A DNA stretch of 64,000 nucleotides from Fibrobacterales bacterium Fibro_02. Its GTDB lineage: Bacteria > Fibrobacterota > Fibrobacteria > Fibrobacterales > Fibrobacteraceae. A program made the translations under genes and the position numbers. The stretch lies in the NCBI GenBank assembly GCA_001603905.1, contig LVAE01000016.1, forward strand, positions 1-64,000. Reading direction: 5' to 3'. Of this stretch, positions 43,327 to 51,913 are shown one piece after another (position 1 is the first letter of the stretch; each line of letters opens with the position of its first letter). Below the pieces are notes generated by a model, which made no database searches, was not told the origin of the DNA, and worked only from the letters and a program-made list of their open reading frames with translations.

Positions 43327-44214
43327 ATGGCAAGAGAACTTAAGAAACCAGCCAAACCCGAAGAACCGGACCTGTTGCCGGCGATGGGTTTGTTTACAAT
43401 CCTGATTCCTATGCTGTTGTCTATGACCGCCTTCTCCAAGCTTGCTATCGTTGAAATCAACATGCCGGAACGCAGCATGATGAATATGGACAACGATACG
43501 CCTCCGGAACCGGACCAGCAGGCTCTTAACCTCTCGCTCGCTATCACTGGTGATTACCTCGTGATTGGCGCCCGCGGTGGTTTCCAGCCGAACGTCTACT
43601 TTAAGGAAATGTGGACGTTCCGTTGCAAGTCCGATGCGCAGCTGATTACGCATGCGCCGGAAGATGTGAAGTCGGCCGTGGAAAGCGGTCATGGTCCCAA
43701 GTGCAAGGATGGCTCTGAGATGGATAAAGAAAAGTATCTTTATGAAATCGAGACCATCGAACTCTGGGCAATCAACAAGGAATCCGAAGAAGATCCGGGC
43801 CGCGTGATTTGGGCCGTGTATTCTTCTCAGTCCGAAAATGTGCCGGATAGTGCCTACGTAGATGGCAACAACGCCTTCCTCGCCGCTCCTGGTGAAGGTC
43901 CCATGGGCCTGACCCCGCCGCCGATGCTGAAGAAGCCGAGCGCTGGTGCCGTTCTTGCAACGATCGATCCGAACTCGGCTCGTACGCTGAAGCCGGATGT
44001 CGCCGCGAAGAACATCATCTACCCGCTTTCCGCCTATGACCTGATCGCTAAGGACCTGATTCAGATCCATACGCAGTTCATTGACCTCGAAGACGTCGAT
44101 AACATCATCATCGTTGCTAACGACGACACCCAGTTCGATAAGATCATTCAACTTATGGACCGCGCTAAGGAAGCCGGTTTCAGCAAGATCAACCTTGCTA
44201 AGCTGGGAGGTTAA
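43327..44214 (+). CDS. ExbD/TolR-like protein with large insertion and no membrane Asp
   Basis: 295 residues, about twice the usual ExbD length. A short cytoplasmic Lys/Pro segment precedes one membrane helix (about 16-40, LLPAMGLFTILIPMLLSMTA). The canonical ion-carrying Asp of TolR/ExbD, three residues after Pro, is replaced by Gly21 here (P18-A-M-G21). The periplasmic part is ExbD-like at its end (DNIIIVANDDTQFDKIIQLMDRAKEAGFSKINLAKLGG), but about 130 extra residues with a Cys pair lie between. It may be a structural subunit that pairs with the Asp-containing ExbD next door. CGGAG precedes ATG 43327. Confidence 0.8.
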   Translation: MARELKKPAKPEEPDLLPAMGLFTILIPMLLSMTAFSKLAIVEINMPERSMMNMDNDTPPEPDQQALNLSLAITGDYLVIGARGGFQPNVYFKEMWTFRCKSDAQLITHAPEDVKSAVESGHGPKCKDGSEMDKEKYLYEIETIELWAINKESEEDPGRVIWAVYSSQSENVPDSAYVDGNNAFLAAPGEGPMGLTPPPMLKKPSAGAVLATIDPNSARTLKPDVAAKNIIYPLSAYDLIAKDLIQIHTQFIDLEDVDNIIIVANDDTQFDKIIQLMDRAKEAGFSKINLAKLGG

Positions 44215-44216
44215 TC

Positions 44217-44711
44217 ATGGCTAGAAAGACTCGTAAATTTAGCGAAGACGTACCTTTCTCCTTGACGTCCATGATGGACATGATGACCATCATTCTGGTG
44301 TTCATGATCAAGAACTTGGACGCTGAAGGTCAGCTTTTGACCCAGGCCGAAAACCTCATCCTTCCGGTGTCTACCTCCAAGGTGCAGCCGAAGGAAGTGG
44401 CTCTGACGGTCGTGGTTGATAACAACTATGTCGTGGTCGATAATGCCAAGATCGTTCCGACCGAAGACGTCTTGAAGCAAGAAGATCTTCTTGTGACCAA
44501 GGTGGACTCCGTTCTTAAGGAACGCCGCGCAACGGAACAGGAACACGCCCTCAAGATGGGTCTCCCTGCTGACGAAGCCGGTAACATCATCGTGCAGATC
44601 GACAAGAACATCCCTTACGATGCAATGTATAAGGTCATGGCCACCTGTGGCTTCTCTGGCTACACGCACATTGCATTCGCCGTGATGCAGAAGAACGGCG
44701 GGGAGGAATAA
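44217..44711 (+). CDS. ExbD/TolR-like protein, canonical
   Basis: 164 residues. A membrane helix near 14-34 carries the conserved Asp21 (SLTSMMDMMTIILVFMI). The periplasmic ExbD fold follows, ending IPYDAMYKVMATCGFSGYTHIAFAV. GGAGG lies before ATG 44217, two nt after the previous gene. As in AglQ/AglS with AglR, two different TolR-type proteins sit beside one TolQ-type channel. This subunit would supply the proton-binding residue. Confidence 0.88.
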   Translation: MARKTRKFSEDVPFSLTSMMDMMTIILVFMIKNLDAEGQLLTQAENLILPVSTSKVQPKEVALTVVVDNNYVVVDNAKIVPTEDVLKQEDLLVTKVDSVLKERRATEQEHALKMGLPADEAGNIIVQIDKNIPYDAMYKVMATCGFSGYTHIAFAVMQKNGGEE

Positions 44712-44713
44712 CT

Positions 44714-45652
44714 ATGGCTAAAAAGAATACTCCCGCAGTAGATCCGTTAGTAGCGTCCCTGATGCCGGAATCCGACAAGAAGATGGGTGCTATCGCCGGT
44801 ATCTCTTTAGTCGTTGCTTTGGCTATCTGCCTTTGGGCTTCCATGTACGAACAGGTTGTGGACGAAGTCGTGTTCGACGACTCTGCCGCTGCCGACTTGA
44901 CCGCTTCTATGACCATCGATGAAAAGAAGGAAGAGAAGAAGGAAGAGAAGAAGAAGGAAGAGCCCAAGAAGCCTCGTAAGAAGGCTGGTGGTGGTGGCAA
45001 GCCGCGTGGTAAGGGTCAGCCCAACGCTCCCCAGACTCGTGGCGTGCTTAAGCTCCTGACCGCTCAGACCAAGAATGCCTCTGCCGGTGCCTACGACCTC
45101 ATGAAGAACCAGAAGTTCTCCAAGGATATCGACAAGGTGCTGAAGGACGTGGCTGGCCTCCAGACGACGGGTAAGACCGTTCTCGGTGGCCGTCGCGGTA
45201 AGGCTGACGGTGGCTTTAACGAAGGTTACGCCGAAGGTGGTTCCGGTGGTATCGGTGACGGTCTCGCAGGCCTTCTCGGCGGTGGTGGCGGTGGTATCGC
45301 TACCAAGGCCAAGGGCTCTATCAAGACCCCGTCTGAACGCGATATCGACATGGGTGCCGGTGGTGGATCTCGTTCCGCTGCGGACATCATGAAGGTTGTG
45401 CGTCAGCGTACTCCTGGTCTGCGCCACATCTACAACAAGTTCCTGAAGAAGAAACCGGGATTCCAGGGTAAGGTTACCCTGAAGTTCACGATCGCTCCGG
45501 GTGGCGAAATCATCAGCATTTCCATTGCTTCTTCTACGACCGGTTACGGCGAATTTGATGGCGAAATCAAGACCGCTGTGAGCCGCTGGAAGTTCAGCAA
45601 GGTGAAGTCTGGTAACACCACTGTTACGATCCCGTTCACCTTCTCCGAATAA
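44714..45652 (+). CDS. AgmX/PglI-type TonB-like energy transducer
   Basis: 312 residues. Membrane helix about 33-55 (IAGISLVVALAICLWASMY), then a Lys/Glu-rich stretch (about 74-90) and a Lys/Gly-rich linker (KKAGGGGKPRGKGQ). The Gly-rich middle (about 180-215) leads to a C-terminal domain of about 85 residues (VRQRTPGLRHIYNKFLKKKP ... KVTLKFTIAPGGEI) with the AgmX/PglI C-terminal fold, TonB-like. Such proteins transmit motion from the proton channel to outer-membrane partners. It starts 2 nt after the second ExbD and ends the operon with a strong terminator. Confidence 0.88.
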   Translation: MAKKNTPAVDPLVASLMPESDKKMGAIAGISLVVALAICLWASMYEQVVDEVVFDDSAAADLTASMTIDEKKEEKKEEKKKEEPKKPRKKAGGGGKPRGKGQPNAPQTRGVLKLLTAQTKNASAGAYDLMKNQKFSKDIDKVLKDVAGLQTTGKTVLGGRRGKADGGFNEGYAEGGSGGIGDGLAGLLGGGGGGIATKAKGSIKTPSERDIDMGAGGGSRSAADIMKVVRQRTPGLRHIYNKFLKKKPGFQGKVTLKFTIAPGGEIISISIASSTTGYGEFDGEIKTAVSRWKFSKVKSGNTTVTIPFTFSE

Positions 45653-45675
45653 TCTTTCGGAAAAAACTTGAAAAA

Positions 45676-45708
45676 GGACCGGACTTGATAGTCCGGTTCT
45701 TTTTTTAT
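45676..45708 (+). terminator. Strong terminator of the ExbB-ExbD-AgmX operon
   Basis: A GGACCGGAC/GTCCGGTTC-type stem followed by TTTTTTT. Confidence 0.85.
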
Positions 45709-45837
45709 TCTATGAACGGCGGTAGGCTCCTGTTAGGTACTTTTGTACAAAAAAAGACGAATTTATTTATATTTTTGTTGCGATTTTGATTTTATATAAC
45801 TAACTTTAGGACAGAATTTCCAAGAGGAGTTTAACTA

Positions 45838-47148
45838 ATGAATTTAAGAACTGCAGCTGCTTTCGGTGCCGCTTTCGGTATCTTGGGCGTTGGTTCCGCA
45901 TTCGCGACTTTTGCTCGTGTGGAATCCATGGGCAAGAACACGACCTACATCATGGATGACGTGAGCATCTTTGACAACCCGGCTAATGCAAACCTTTACT
46001 CCAACTACTTGATCGGTGGTTTCGGAGCCTATACCGACAACGACATGACTGCTGGCGGCAACAAGGATCCGCAGCACCCGACATTCGGTGGCATTTTCTC
46101 GATCTCTTTTGGCGATGACAATAACCCCGACCCGAAGTTCACGATCGGTGGCCTGTTCGGCCGCGTGAATCCGGAACTCGCCATGTACCTGCCTGACTAT
46201 GTGCAGACCAGCACCAAGGGCTACGTTGTTGTTCCCGAAACCGTGACCAACTTCGACGGTTTCTTGGGCGGTACGTTCTCCAGCGGCGACGCCTGGGGCT
46301 TGCATATCTATATCGCTCACCAGGACGGTGGCGACCTGGACGCTGAAAGCGGTACGTACCAGCCGAACAGCAAGGCTTACGCCTCTATCGTGGAAGCGGA
46401 CGGTGGCTTGAATGTCCAGACGAGCTCTGGAACCTCTTACGAAGCATCCTTCGGCCTCGCCCGTATCCAGTACGGTCCGGATCACCACAACTTCTTTGAT
46501 GATGGTGACTTCACCTTCCTCGCCAAGGCTCGCGCCTTCTTCACTCTTGAAGCCATTGACGGCGAACTGGTACCTGCGGTCTCTATGAAGCTCGCTCAGG
46601 CTCCTGGTATCGACGATAAGCACGCCCAGGGCGGTGCCGGCATCAACGTTGCCATGGACCGCGGCTTCTTCTGGTTGGGCGTTGACTTCATCTGGAATCA
46701 GCTGAAGGCTCATGACTGGGTCTACGACAAGGCTGTGGGCGACGGTGCGTGGGTATACGACTCCCGCAACGAAGACGATCCGCACTGGGACAAGCGCTCC
46801 GATATCGGCGGCAAGATCAGCTTCGGTATCGAACGTAACATCTGGTGGGATTGGTTCGTGATCCGCGTGGGTGGCCAGAAGAAGATTCTCTACACCGACT
46901 GCGACGTGAACTCCAAGAACTCCTACACCGATTCCCGTTACGGCATTTGCAAGGACGACGGTACGTTCTTCACGACCAACCCGCTGGCTGATGGTTCCAA
47001 CGAAGACCATGTCGGTTTCGGTTTCGGTATCAACATCGAAGAACGCCTGAAGATCGACGTGACCGTTGCTGAAGACCTGCTGTTCCGTAACCCGTTCCAG
47101 GGTGAAGGCCGCATCTTCTCTCGCCTCGATGCAACCTACTCCTTCTAA
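45838..47148 (+). CDS. Putative outer-membrane beta-barrel protein
   Basis: 436 residues. Signal peptide about 1-23 (ending AFA). The rest is rich in alternating aromatic/Gly strands (VGFGFGINIEERLKIDVT) and ends ATYSF, with the C-terminal Phe typical of barrels. An early DNPANANLY segment resembles the NPA motif near the N-terminus of FadL/PorV-like proteins. GAGGAG precedes ATG 45838. It is not contiguous with the ExbB operon (185-bp gap), but its biased codon use and position suggest a functional link, which is inference. The opposite strand also shows a long open frame from codon bias. Confidence 0.72.
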   Translation: MNLRTAAAFGAAFGILGVGSAFATFARVESMGKNTTYIMDDVSIFDNPANANLYSNYLIGGFGAYTDNDMTAGGNKDPQHPTFGGIFSISFGDDNNPDPKFTIGGLFGRVNPELAMYLPDYVQTSTKGYVVVPETVTNFDGFLGGTFSSGDAWGLHIYIAHQDGGDLDAESGTYQPNSKAYASIVEADGGLNVQTSSGTSYEASFGLARIQYGPDHHNFFDDGDFTFLAKARAFFTLEAIDGELVPAVSMKLAQAPGIDDKHAQGGAGINVAMDRGFFWLGVDFIWNQLKAHDWVYDKAVGDGAWVYDSRNEDDPHWDKRSDIGGKISFGIERNIWWDWFVIRVGGQKKILYTDCDVNSKNSYTDSRYGICKDDGTFFTTNPLADGSNEDHVGFGFGINIEERLKIDVTVAEDLLFRNPFQGEGRIFSRLDATYSF

Positions 47149-47180
47149 TTCATTAGAAAAAGCTCGGACTTGAATACGAA

Positions 47181-47208
47181 GACGCTTCTCGAAAGAGGGG
47201 CGTTTTTT
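47181..47208 (+). terminator. Terminator of the 45838 barrel gene
   Basis: ACGCTTCTC-GAAA-GAGGGGCGT stem with GAAA loop followed by TTTTTT. Confidence 0.75.
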
Positions 47209-47214
47209 GTTTTA

Positions 47215-47287
47215 GTTGACAGTAGGATGTAGGCTGTAGACAGTTTTTTTTCTTAAGCACTTCCTACTTCCCACTTCCTACTTCCTA
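47215..47287. repeat. Inverted heptanucleotide arrays
   Basis: Four 7-bp units starting GT (GTTGACA, GTAGGAT and similar) run 47215-47242. Four units of CTTCCTA type run 47260-47287. The second array is roughly the reverse complement of the first, so together they could fold. Confidence 0.65.
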
Positions 47288-47297
47288 CATTTTAAAT

Positions 47298-47663
47298 ATG
47301 AAATTTCTGCTGATTGCGCTTTCTTTTGCGGCCTTGCTGCTGGGCTGTTCCGAACCGACGGAACGGATTGAGAATAAATTAACGAACTACCTGCAGGATG
47401 ACCTGAAGTTCATGGTGGCGGAGACGATAAGGTCTTCTAAGGATAAGGGCGTGCTGTTGGATACGCCGTACTACCGCGTCAAGGACTTTAGGTTGTTTGA
47501 TGGCGCCGAGGCCCGTATCTATGCCGCGTATGCCGAGGTAGATTTCTTTATCTACAAGGACATCGCCATGCATGAGAAGCGTAAGTACCGTTACGACGTG
47601 AACACGCGCGGATGGGACCGCTACAAGAAGGAATGGAAGTTCGGCGCGGACACGCTGAAATGA
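47298..47663 (+). CDS. Small lipoprotein
   Basis: 121 residues with a lipoprotein signal ending LLLGC (Cys17). The mature domain is charged and small (KFMVAETIRSSKDKGVLLD, RIYAAYAEVDFFIYKDIAM). I do not recognise the family. It lies between the heptamer repeat and the mreB operon, 49 nt before the mreB start, and may be transcribed into it. No terminator is seen between them. Confidence 0.7.
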   Translation: MKFLLIALSFAALLLGCSEPTERIENKLTNYLQDDLKFMVAETIRSSKDKGVLLDTPYYRVKDFRLFDGAEARIYAAYAEVDFFIYKDIAMHEKRKYRYDVNTRGWDRYKKEWKFGADTLK

Positions 47664-47712
47664 AATAATCTATATTTTTCTCGGAAGTTGAATCTTAAAA
47701 AAGGATAGGATT

Positions 47713-48735
47713 TTGTTCGGCCTCTTTTCTTGCGATATCGGTATTGACCTTGGCACGGCGAATACGTTGGTTCATGTGGCGGGTCAGGGAATTGTCATCA
47801 ACGAACCTACGGTGATTGCTGTCGACAGCAAGAACAATCGTGTCTCCGCTATCGGTTTCGAGGCGAAGAAGATGCTTGGTCGTACGCCCGGCGAAAGCCG
47901 CGCGGTGCGCCCGATGCGTGACGGCGTGATTGCCGATTTCGAACTGGTCGAGACTCTTTTGCAGACCTTTATCAAGCGCGTGCAGAAGTACCCGCTGTGG
48001 ATGGTGAAGCCCCGCGTAGTGGTGGGTGTGCCGTCCGGAATTACCGAAGTGGAAAAGCGTGCCGTGATCGATGCTGCGAAGCAGGCCGGTGCCAAGGAAG
48101 TCCACCTGGTACACGAACCGATGGCTGCTGCGATCGGCATGGGCATTCCTGTCGAAGACCCTGTGGGCAACATGGTCGTGGATATTGGTGGTGGTACGTC
48201 TGACATCGCCGTGATCGCCTTGAACGGAACTGTCTGCAACGCCTCTGTGCGCGTGGGCGGTGACGAAATGGACGAAGCGATTGTCCGTTACCTGCGCACG
48301 ATGTACAACCTCTGCGTGGGTGAAAGCACTGCCGAACAGATCAAGATCCAGATCGGTTCTGCAAGCCCGCTCGAAGAAGAGCTGAGCATGGAAGTGAAGG
48401 GCCACGACTTTATTGCCGGTATGCCCCGCACTATGACCATCAACAGCGCCGAAATCCGTGAAGCCCTGAACGAACCGGTGACCGCCATTATCGAAGCGGT
48501 GAAGCAGGCCTTGAGCATTACGCCTCCTGAACTTTCTGCCGATATCTACGACAAGGGCATCATCATGACGGGTGGCGGTTCCCAGCTGCGCGGTTTCGAT
48601 GAACGCATCCGCAAGGAAACTGGTCTCTCGGTGAACGTGATCGACGAAGCGCTGACTTGCGTCTGCAAGGGTGCCGCCCGCGTCCTGGAAGATCTCGACA
48701 AGTACCGTCCTGTTCTGATTGCATCTTCGAACTAA
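47713..48735 (+). CDS. mreB: Rod-shape-determining protein MreB
   Basis: The actin-like filament protein that organises lateral wall synthesis. 340 residues; the start is TTG 47713, preceded by AGGATAGGA, giving MFGLFSCDIGIDLGTANTLV. The next in-frame ATG would delete the nucleotide-binding DLGTANT motif, so TTG is favoured. Other actin-fold motifs: VDIGGGTSDIAVIAL and MTGGGSQLRGFDERI. First gene of the elongasome operon with mreC, mreD, mrdA and rodA. Confidence 0.96.
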   Translation: MFGLFSCDIGIDLGTANTLVHVAGQGIVINEPTVIAVDSKNNRVSAIGFEAKKMLGRTPGESRAVRPMRDGVIADFELVETLLQTFIKRVQKYPLWMVKPRVVVGVPSGITEVEKRAVIDAAKQAGAKEVHLVHEPMAAAIGMGIPVEDPVGNMVVDIGGGTSDIAVIALNGTVCNASVRVGGDEMDEAIVRYLRTMYNLCVGESTAEQIKIQIGSASPLEEELSMEVKGHDFIAGMPRTMTINSAEIREALNEPVTAIIEAVKQALSITPPELSADIYDKGIIMTGGGSQLRGFDERIRKETGLSVNVIDEALTCVCKGAARVLEDLDKYRPVLIASSN

Positions 48736-48749
48736 TTTGACAGCGCTCG

Positions 48750-49577
48750 ATGTTTAGGGCTTTTCGCTTTATAGTCGACTTGTTTTCACAAAGGCACGGT
48801 ATCGTTGCCTTTGTCTTTTTCTTGGTGCTTGGGCTTTTGATGCGTCAGGCTCCGGTCCCGATTCGCGAAAGCATCGTGACGACGGCTATTTCGACGTTGT
48901 ATTTCCCGGCGCAGAGGATTGTATCTGCGGTAGGGCATTACAAGTCGATTGCGCTTGAGAACGAGCAGCTGAAAGAGGAAAACGCACGCCTGCGGCAAGA
49001 GACGTATCATGCGCGCGAGGGCCTGCAGGAGCTCGCCCGACTGCATACGCTGGTCCGATTTGACGACAAGTGGGACTATCCGATTGTGACGTCTCGCGTG
49101 GTGGGACATAACCCAGGAAGGTTCCTTACGACGATGGTCATTAACCGTGGCACGGAACACGGGGTTCACGAGAATATGCCTGTGTTTTCGATGAACGGCC
49201 TTGTCGGTAAGGTGTCGAAGGCGACGCTGAATCATTCCCGCGTACAGCTTCTGGTTGACCCGAATCTTAAGTTGTCTGTAATGGACCGCAAGACCCGCGT
49301 GGTGGGTTTCCTGGAATCAATGGATGGTGTCCGCTTGACAGCGATGGTGCCGACCCATGCAGGAATTCGTGCGGGCGACACGCTGATTACATCTGGCCTG
49401 GGTGGAATTTTCCCGAAGGGAATTCCCGTGGGAACGGTGAAGGATATTCGCAAGTCCGACCTGGATGTGATGCGTCAGATGGATGTTGAACCCTTCCAGG
49501 ATTTCACGACTTTGGAAGAAGTCTTTGTCATGGAAAAGGAACCGGACTGGATTGTGAAGGAGCTGCTCGATGAGTAA
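48750..49577 (+). CDS. mreC: Rod-shape-determining protein MreC
   Basis: 275 residues. One N-terminal membrane helix (about 15-33, VAFVFFLVLGLLMRQAP), a coiled coil (about 60-90, ALENEQLKEENARLRQETY) and the periplasmic beta-barrel MreC core (VTSRVVGHNPGRFLTTMVIN, GIRAGDTLITSGLGGIFPKG). MreC bridges MreB filaments and PBP2/RodA. Starts 14 nt after mreB and overlaps mreD by 8 nt. Confidence 0.93.
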   Translation: MFRAFRFIVDLFSQRHGIVAFVFFLVLGLLMRQAPVPIRESIVTTAISTLYFPAQRIVSAVGHYKSIALENEQLKEENARLRQETYHAREGLQELARLHTLVRFDDKWDYPIVTSRVVGHNPGRFLTTMVINRGTEHGVHENMPVFSMNGLVGKVSKATLNHSRVQLLVDPNLKLSVMDRKTRVVGFLESMDGVRLTAMVPTHAGIRAGDTLITSGLGGIFPKGIPVGTVKDIRKSDLDVMRQMDVEPFQDFTTLEEVFVMEKEPDWIVKELLDE

Positions 49578-50061
49578 CTTGAAGTGGCTCAAGGTTCTTA
49601 TTTTATTTATAATCGTCTTCGCGTTGCAGATGACGGTTGCCGACTGGCTGAGTTTTTTTGATGTCGGCCCTGATTTCGTAATCATCTTTATTGTGGCGAT
49701 TGCCATTAAGATGGGGCCTGCCGCGGGCTGCTTCTGGGGCTTTGTCGCTGGCTTTACGCAGGACGTGTATGCGCCTGTGGAATGGCTCGGAGCTCATTCC
49801 ATTTCGATGACGGTGTTAGGCTTTGCCGTGGGGCAGCTTGAAGAAAGGTTCCTTACGCTGAACTTGCCTGCAAAGGTGGGCGTCCTTGGTCTCGGCTTTT
49901 TCGTCTGCGATATGATCTATTTCTTGGTGACAGGGCTTGGCAAGGATGTCGTGACCAACCTGTTCTTGACCAAGACATTGCCCGAATGCCTTTATACCAT
50001 GCTGATTGGCGGAATATTCTTCTACCTGGATTTAGGGAAGAAAAAGAAGAAGCATGCTTAA
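49570..50061 (+). CDS. mreD: Rod-shape-determining protein MreD
   Basis: 163 residues, about five membrane helices (opening KWLKVLILFIIVFALQMTVA), ending in a Lys-rich cytoplasmic tail (KKKKKHA). MreD proteins are poorly conserved in sequence; length, topology and position between mreC and mrdA support the call. Overlaps mreC and mrdA by 8 nt each. Confidence 0.9.
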   Translation: MSNLKWLKVLILFIIVFALQMTVADWLSFFDVGPDFVIIFIVAIAIKMGPAAGCFWGFVAGFTQDVYAPVEWLGAHSISMTVLGFAVGQLEERFLTLNLPAKVGVLGLGFFVCDMIYFLVTGLGKDVVTNLFLTKTLPECLYTMLIGGIFFYLDLGKKKKKHA

Positions 50062-51913
50062 GGGAATGTCTGAAAACGAGGTCCTGCAGAACAGGAACTG
50101 GAACGTGCTCATCTATATGGCGGGAGTTGTAATCCTGTTTGCAATTCTCCTGATGCGCCTGTTCTCGTTACAGTACACCCATTACGATGAAAACTTGCAG
50201 CGTTCGGAAAACAACCGAATTCGCAAGGTGGTGCTTACGGCCGAACGTGGCTACATCTACGACCGTAACGGCGAGGTGCTGGTCCGTAACCGTCCCTCTT
50301 ACCAAATTGCGCTGATGTCAATGAACATGCCGCGCAAGAAGGCGGGGCGCGATTCTCTGTTCAATCGATTGCTGCAAATCAGGGATCAGTCCGGAGAAAG
50401 GCTTTTTGATTCTCTGTCGCTGGATACGGCCTTTCAGCGTTCCCGCTGGATAAAGAACCGTCCGATTCGCATGCTGGAAGATGCTTCGGCGGAACAGGTG
50501 GCGGTGATCGAGGAACATTCCGAGGAATTGCCCGGTGTGGTGACGGTCATTGAATCTCGTCGCGACTACCCTTACGGAACGCTTGCTTCGCATGCGCTCG
50601 GCTACACTAGCGAAATTTCGGAAGAACAGCTCAAGCTGCCTGAATATGAAGGTTATACGCAAGGTGACCGTATCGGCCAGAAGGGACTGGAACAGTTCTA
50701 CGACAAGGAATTCCGCGGAAAGAACGGGATGAAACTCGTGGAAGTGAACGCCTCTGGACGCGAGGTGGGAACGGTGGATGGCGTGGATGGAACTGCCCCG
50801 GTTCCTGGACTTCGTCTGGTTTCGACGATTGACCTTCGCTTGCAGAAAGTGGCCGAGGAGGCCATTCCCGATTCGGCGAAGGGAGCGCTCGTGGCGATCG
50901 ACCCGAGAAACGGGGAAATCCTCGCGATGGTGTCTTCGCCGCGTCTGGACCCGAATATTTTCTCTCTCAAGAAGCGCGAACGCAACAAGGGCTGGGCGCA
51001 TGTGGCGCTGGATTCGATGCGTCCGCTTACGAACCGAGCCATTTCGGGAACTTATCCGCCGGCATCTGTTTTTAAACTGGTGACGGCGGGCGCTGGCCTC
51101 GAGAACGGAATCCTGACGGAAAACAAGTATTACCCGAAGCCCTGTACGGGTGGCTACCAGTACGGGGCGCGCTATCAGAAGTGCTGGGGAACGCACGGCA
51201 ACCTGAATGTGGTGAATGCGATTCGCCTGAGCTGCGACGTGTTCTTCTATCAGGCGGGACTCGATATCGACATGGCCCGCATCAATGAATTCGGCCGTCG
51301 CTTCGGTCTGGGCGAAAAGCCGCTCGGAATCGATATCCCCGGCGAAAAGGCGGGGTGGCTTCCCGATTCGGCTTCGTTTAACCAGAGGAACAAGCGCCTG
51401 GGATGGCGCTGGGCCCGCGGCCTTATCCTGAACCTGTCGATTGGTCAGGGGCAGATTGTGACTCCGTTGCAGCAGGCGACCCTCATCGGCTCCCTGGCAA
51501 CGGGTAAGGGCGTTTACAGACCGCACTTTATGAAGGAGCTGCGTGATAGCCAGGGCAATGTCGTGCGCCGTTACGAACCTGAAATTGTGCGTCCGGGAAA
51601 TATGAAGGAATACACTCACCGAGTATTGCTCGCGGCGATGGACTCGGTGGTGAACCATCCGGGCGGAACGGGTAAGCGCGGCGGACTCCCGAATGTGCGC
51701 GTGGGTGCGAAGACGGGATCTGGTGAATGGAAGAAGGGCGAAAAGACGCACGCGTGGTATGCGGCGGTAGCGCCTCTCTATGATCCTGAAATTGCCGTGG
51801 CCGTAATTATGGAAGCGGCGGGCGGCGGTGGTGCCGTATCGGGGCCTATCGCGAAGAAAGTGATGCAGGCCTACTTCGAGAACAAGGAAAAGGATGAGGA
51901 GGGCGAAAAGTGA
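50054..51913 (+). CDS. mrdA: Penicillin-binding protein 2, elongation transpeptidase
   Basis: 619 residues. Membrane helix about 17-37 (LIYMAGVVILFAILLMRLF), the pedestal domain with RGYIYDRNGEVLVRN, then the transpeptidase with S338-V-F-K341 (PPASVFKL), the SCD triad region (LSCDVFFYQ) and KTG (GAKTGSGEW). It cross-links glycan strands made by RodA. ATG 50066 is an alternative start. Its stop overlaps the rodA GTG. Confidence 0.95.
   Translation: MLKGMSENEVLQNRNWNVLIYMAGVVILFAILLMRLFSLQYTHYDENLQRSENNRIRKVVLTAERGYIYDRNGEVLVRNRPSYQIALMSMNMPRKKAGRDSLFNRLLQIRDQSGERLFDSLSLDTAFQRSRWIKNRPIRMLEDASAEQVAVIEEHSEELPGVVTVIESRRDYPYGTLASHALGYTSEISEEQLKLPEYEGYTQGDRIGQKGLEQFYDKEFRGKNGMKLVEVNASGREVGTVDGVDGTAPVPGLRLVSTIDLRLQKVAEEAIPDSAKGALVAIDPRNGEILAMVSSPRLDPNIFSLKKRERNKGWAHVALDSMRPLTNRAISGTYPPASVFKLVTAGAGLENGILTENKYYPKPCTGGYQYGARYQKCWGTHGNLNVVNAIRLSCDVFFYQAGLDIDMARINEFGRRFGLGEKPLGIDIPGEKAGWLPDSASFNQRNKRLGWRWARGLILNLSIGQGQIVTPLQQATLIGSLATGKGVYRPHFMKELRDSQGNVVRRYEPEIVRPGNMKEYTHRVLLAAMDSVVNHPGGTGKRGGLPNVRVGAKTGSGEWKKGEKTHAWYAAVAPLYDPEIAVAVIMEAAGGGGAVSGPIAKKVMQAYFENKEKDEEGEK

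Noticed and set aside
42664..44151. Reverse-strand 495-codon open frame over the ExbB/ExbD genes
   Set aside because: It lies across two well-supported membrane protein genes and is His/Arg-rich, as expected for an antisense reading.
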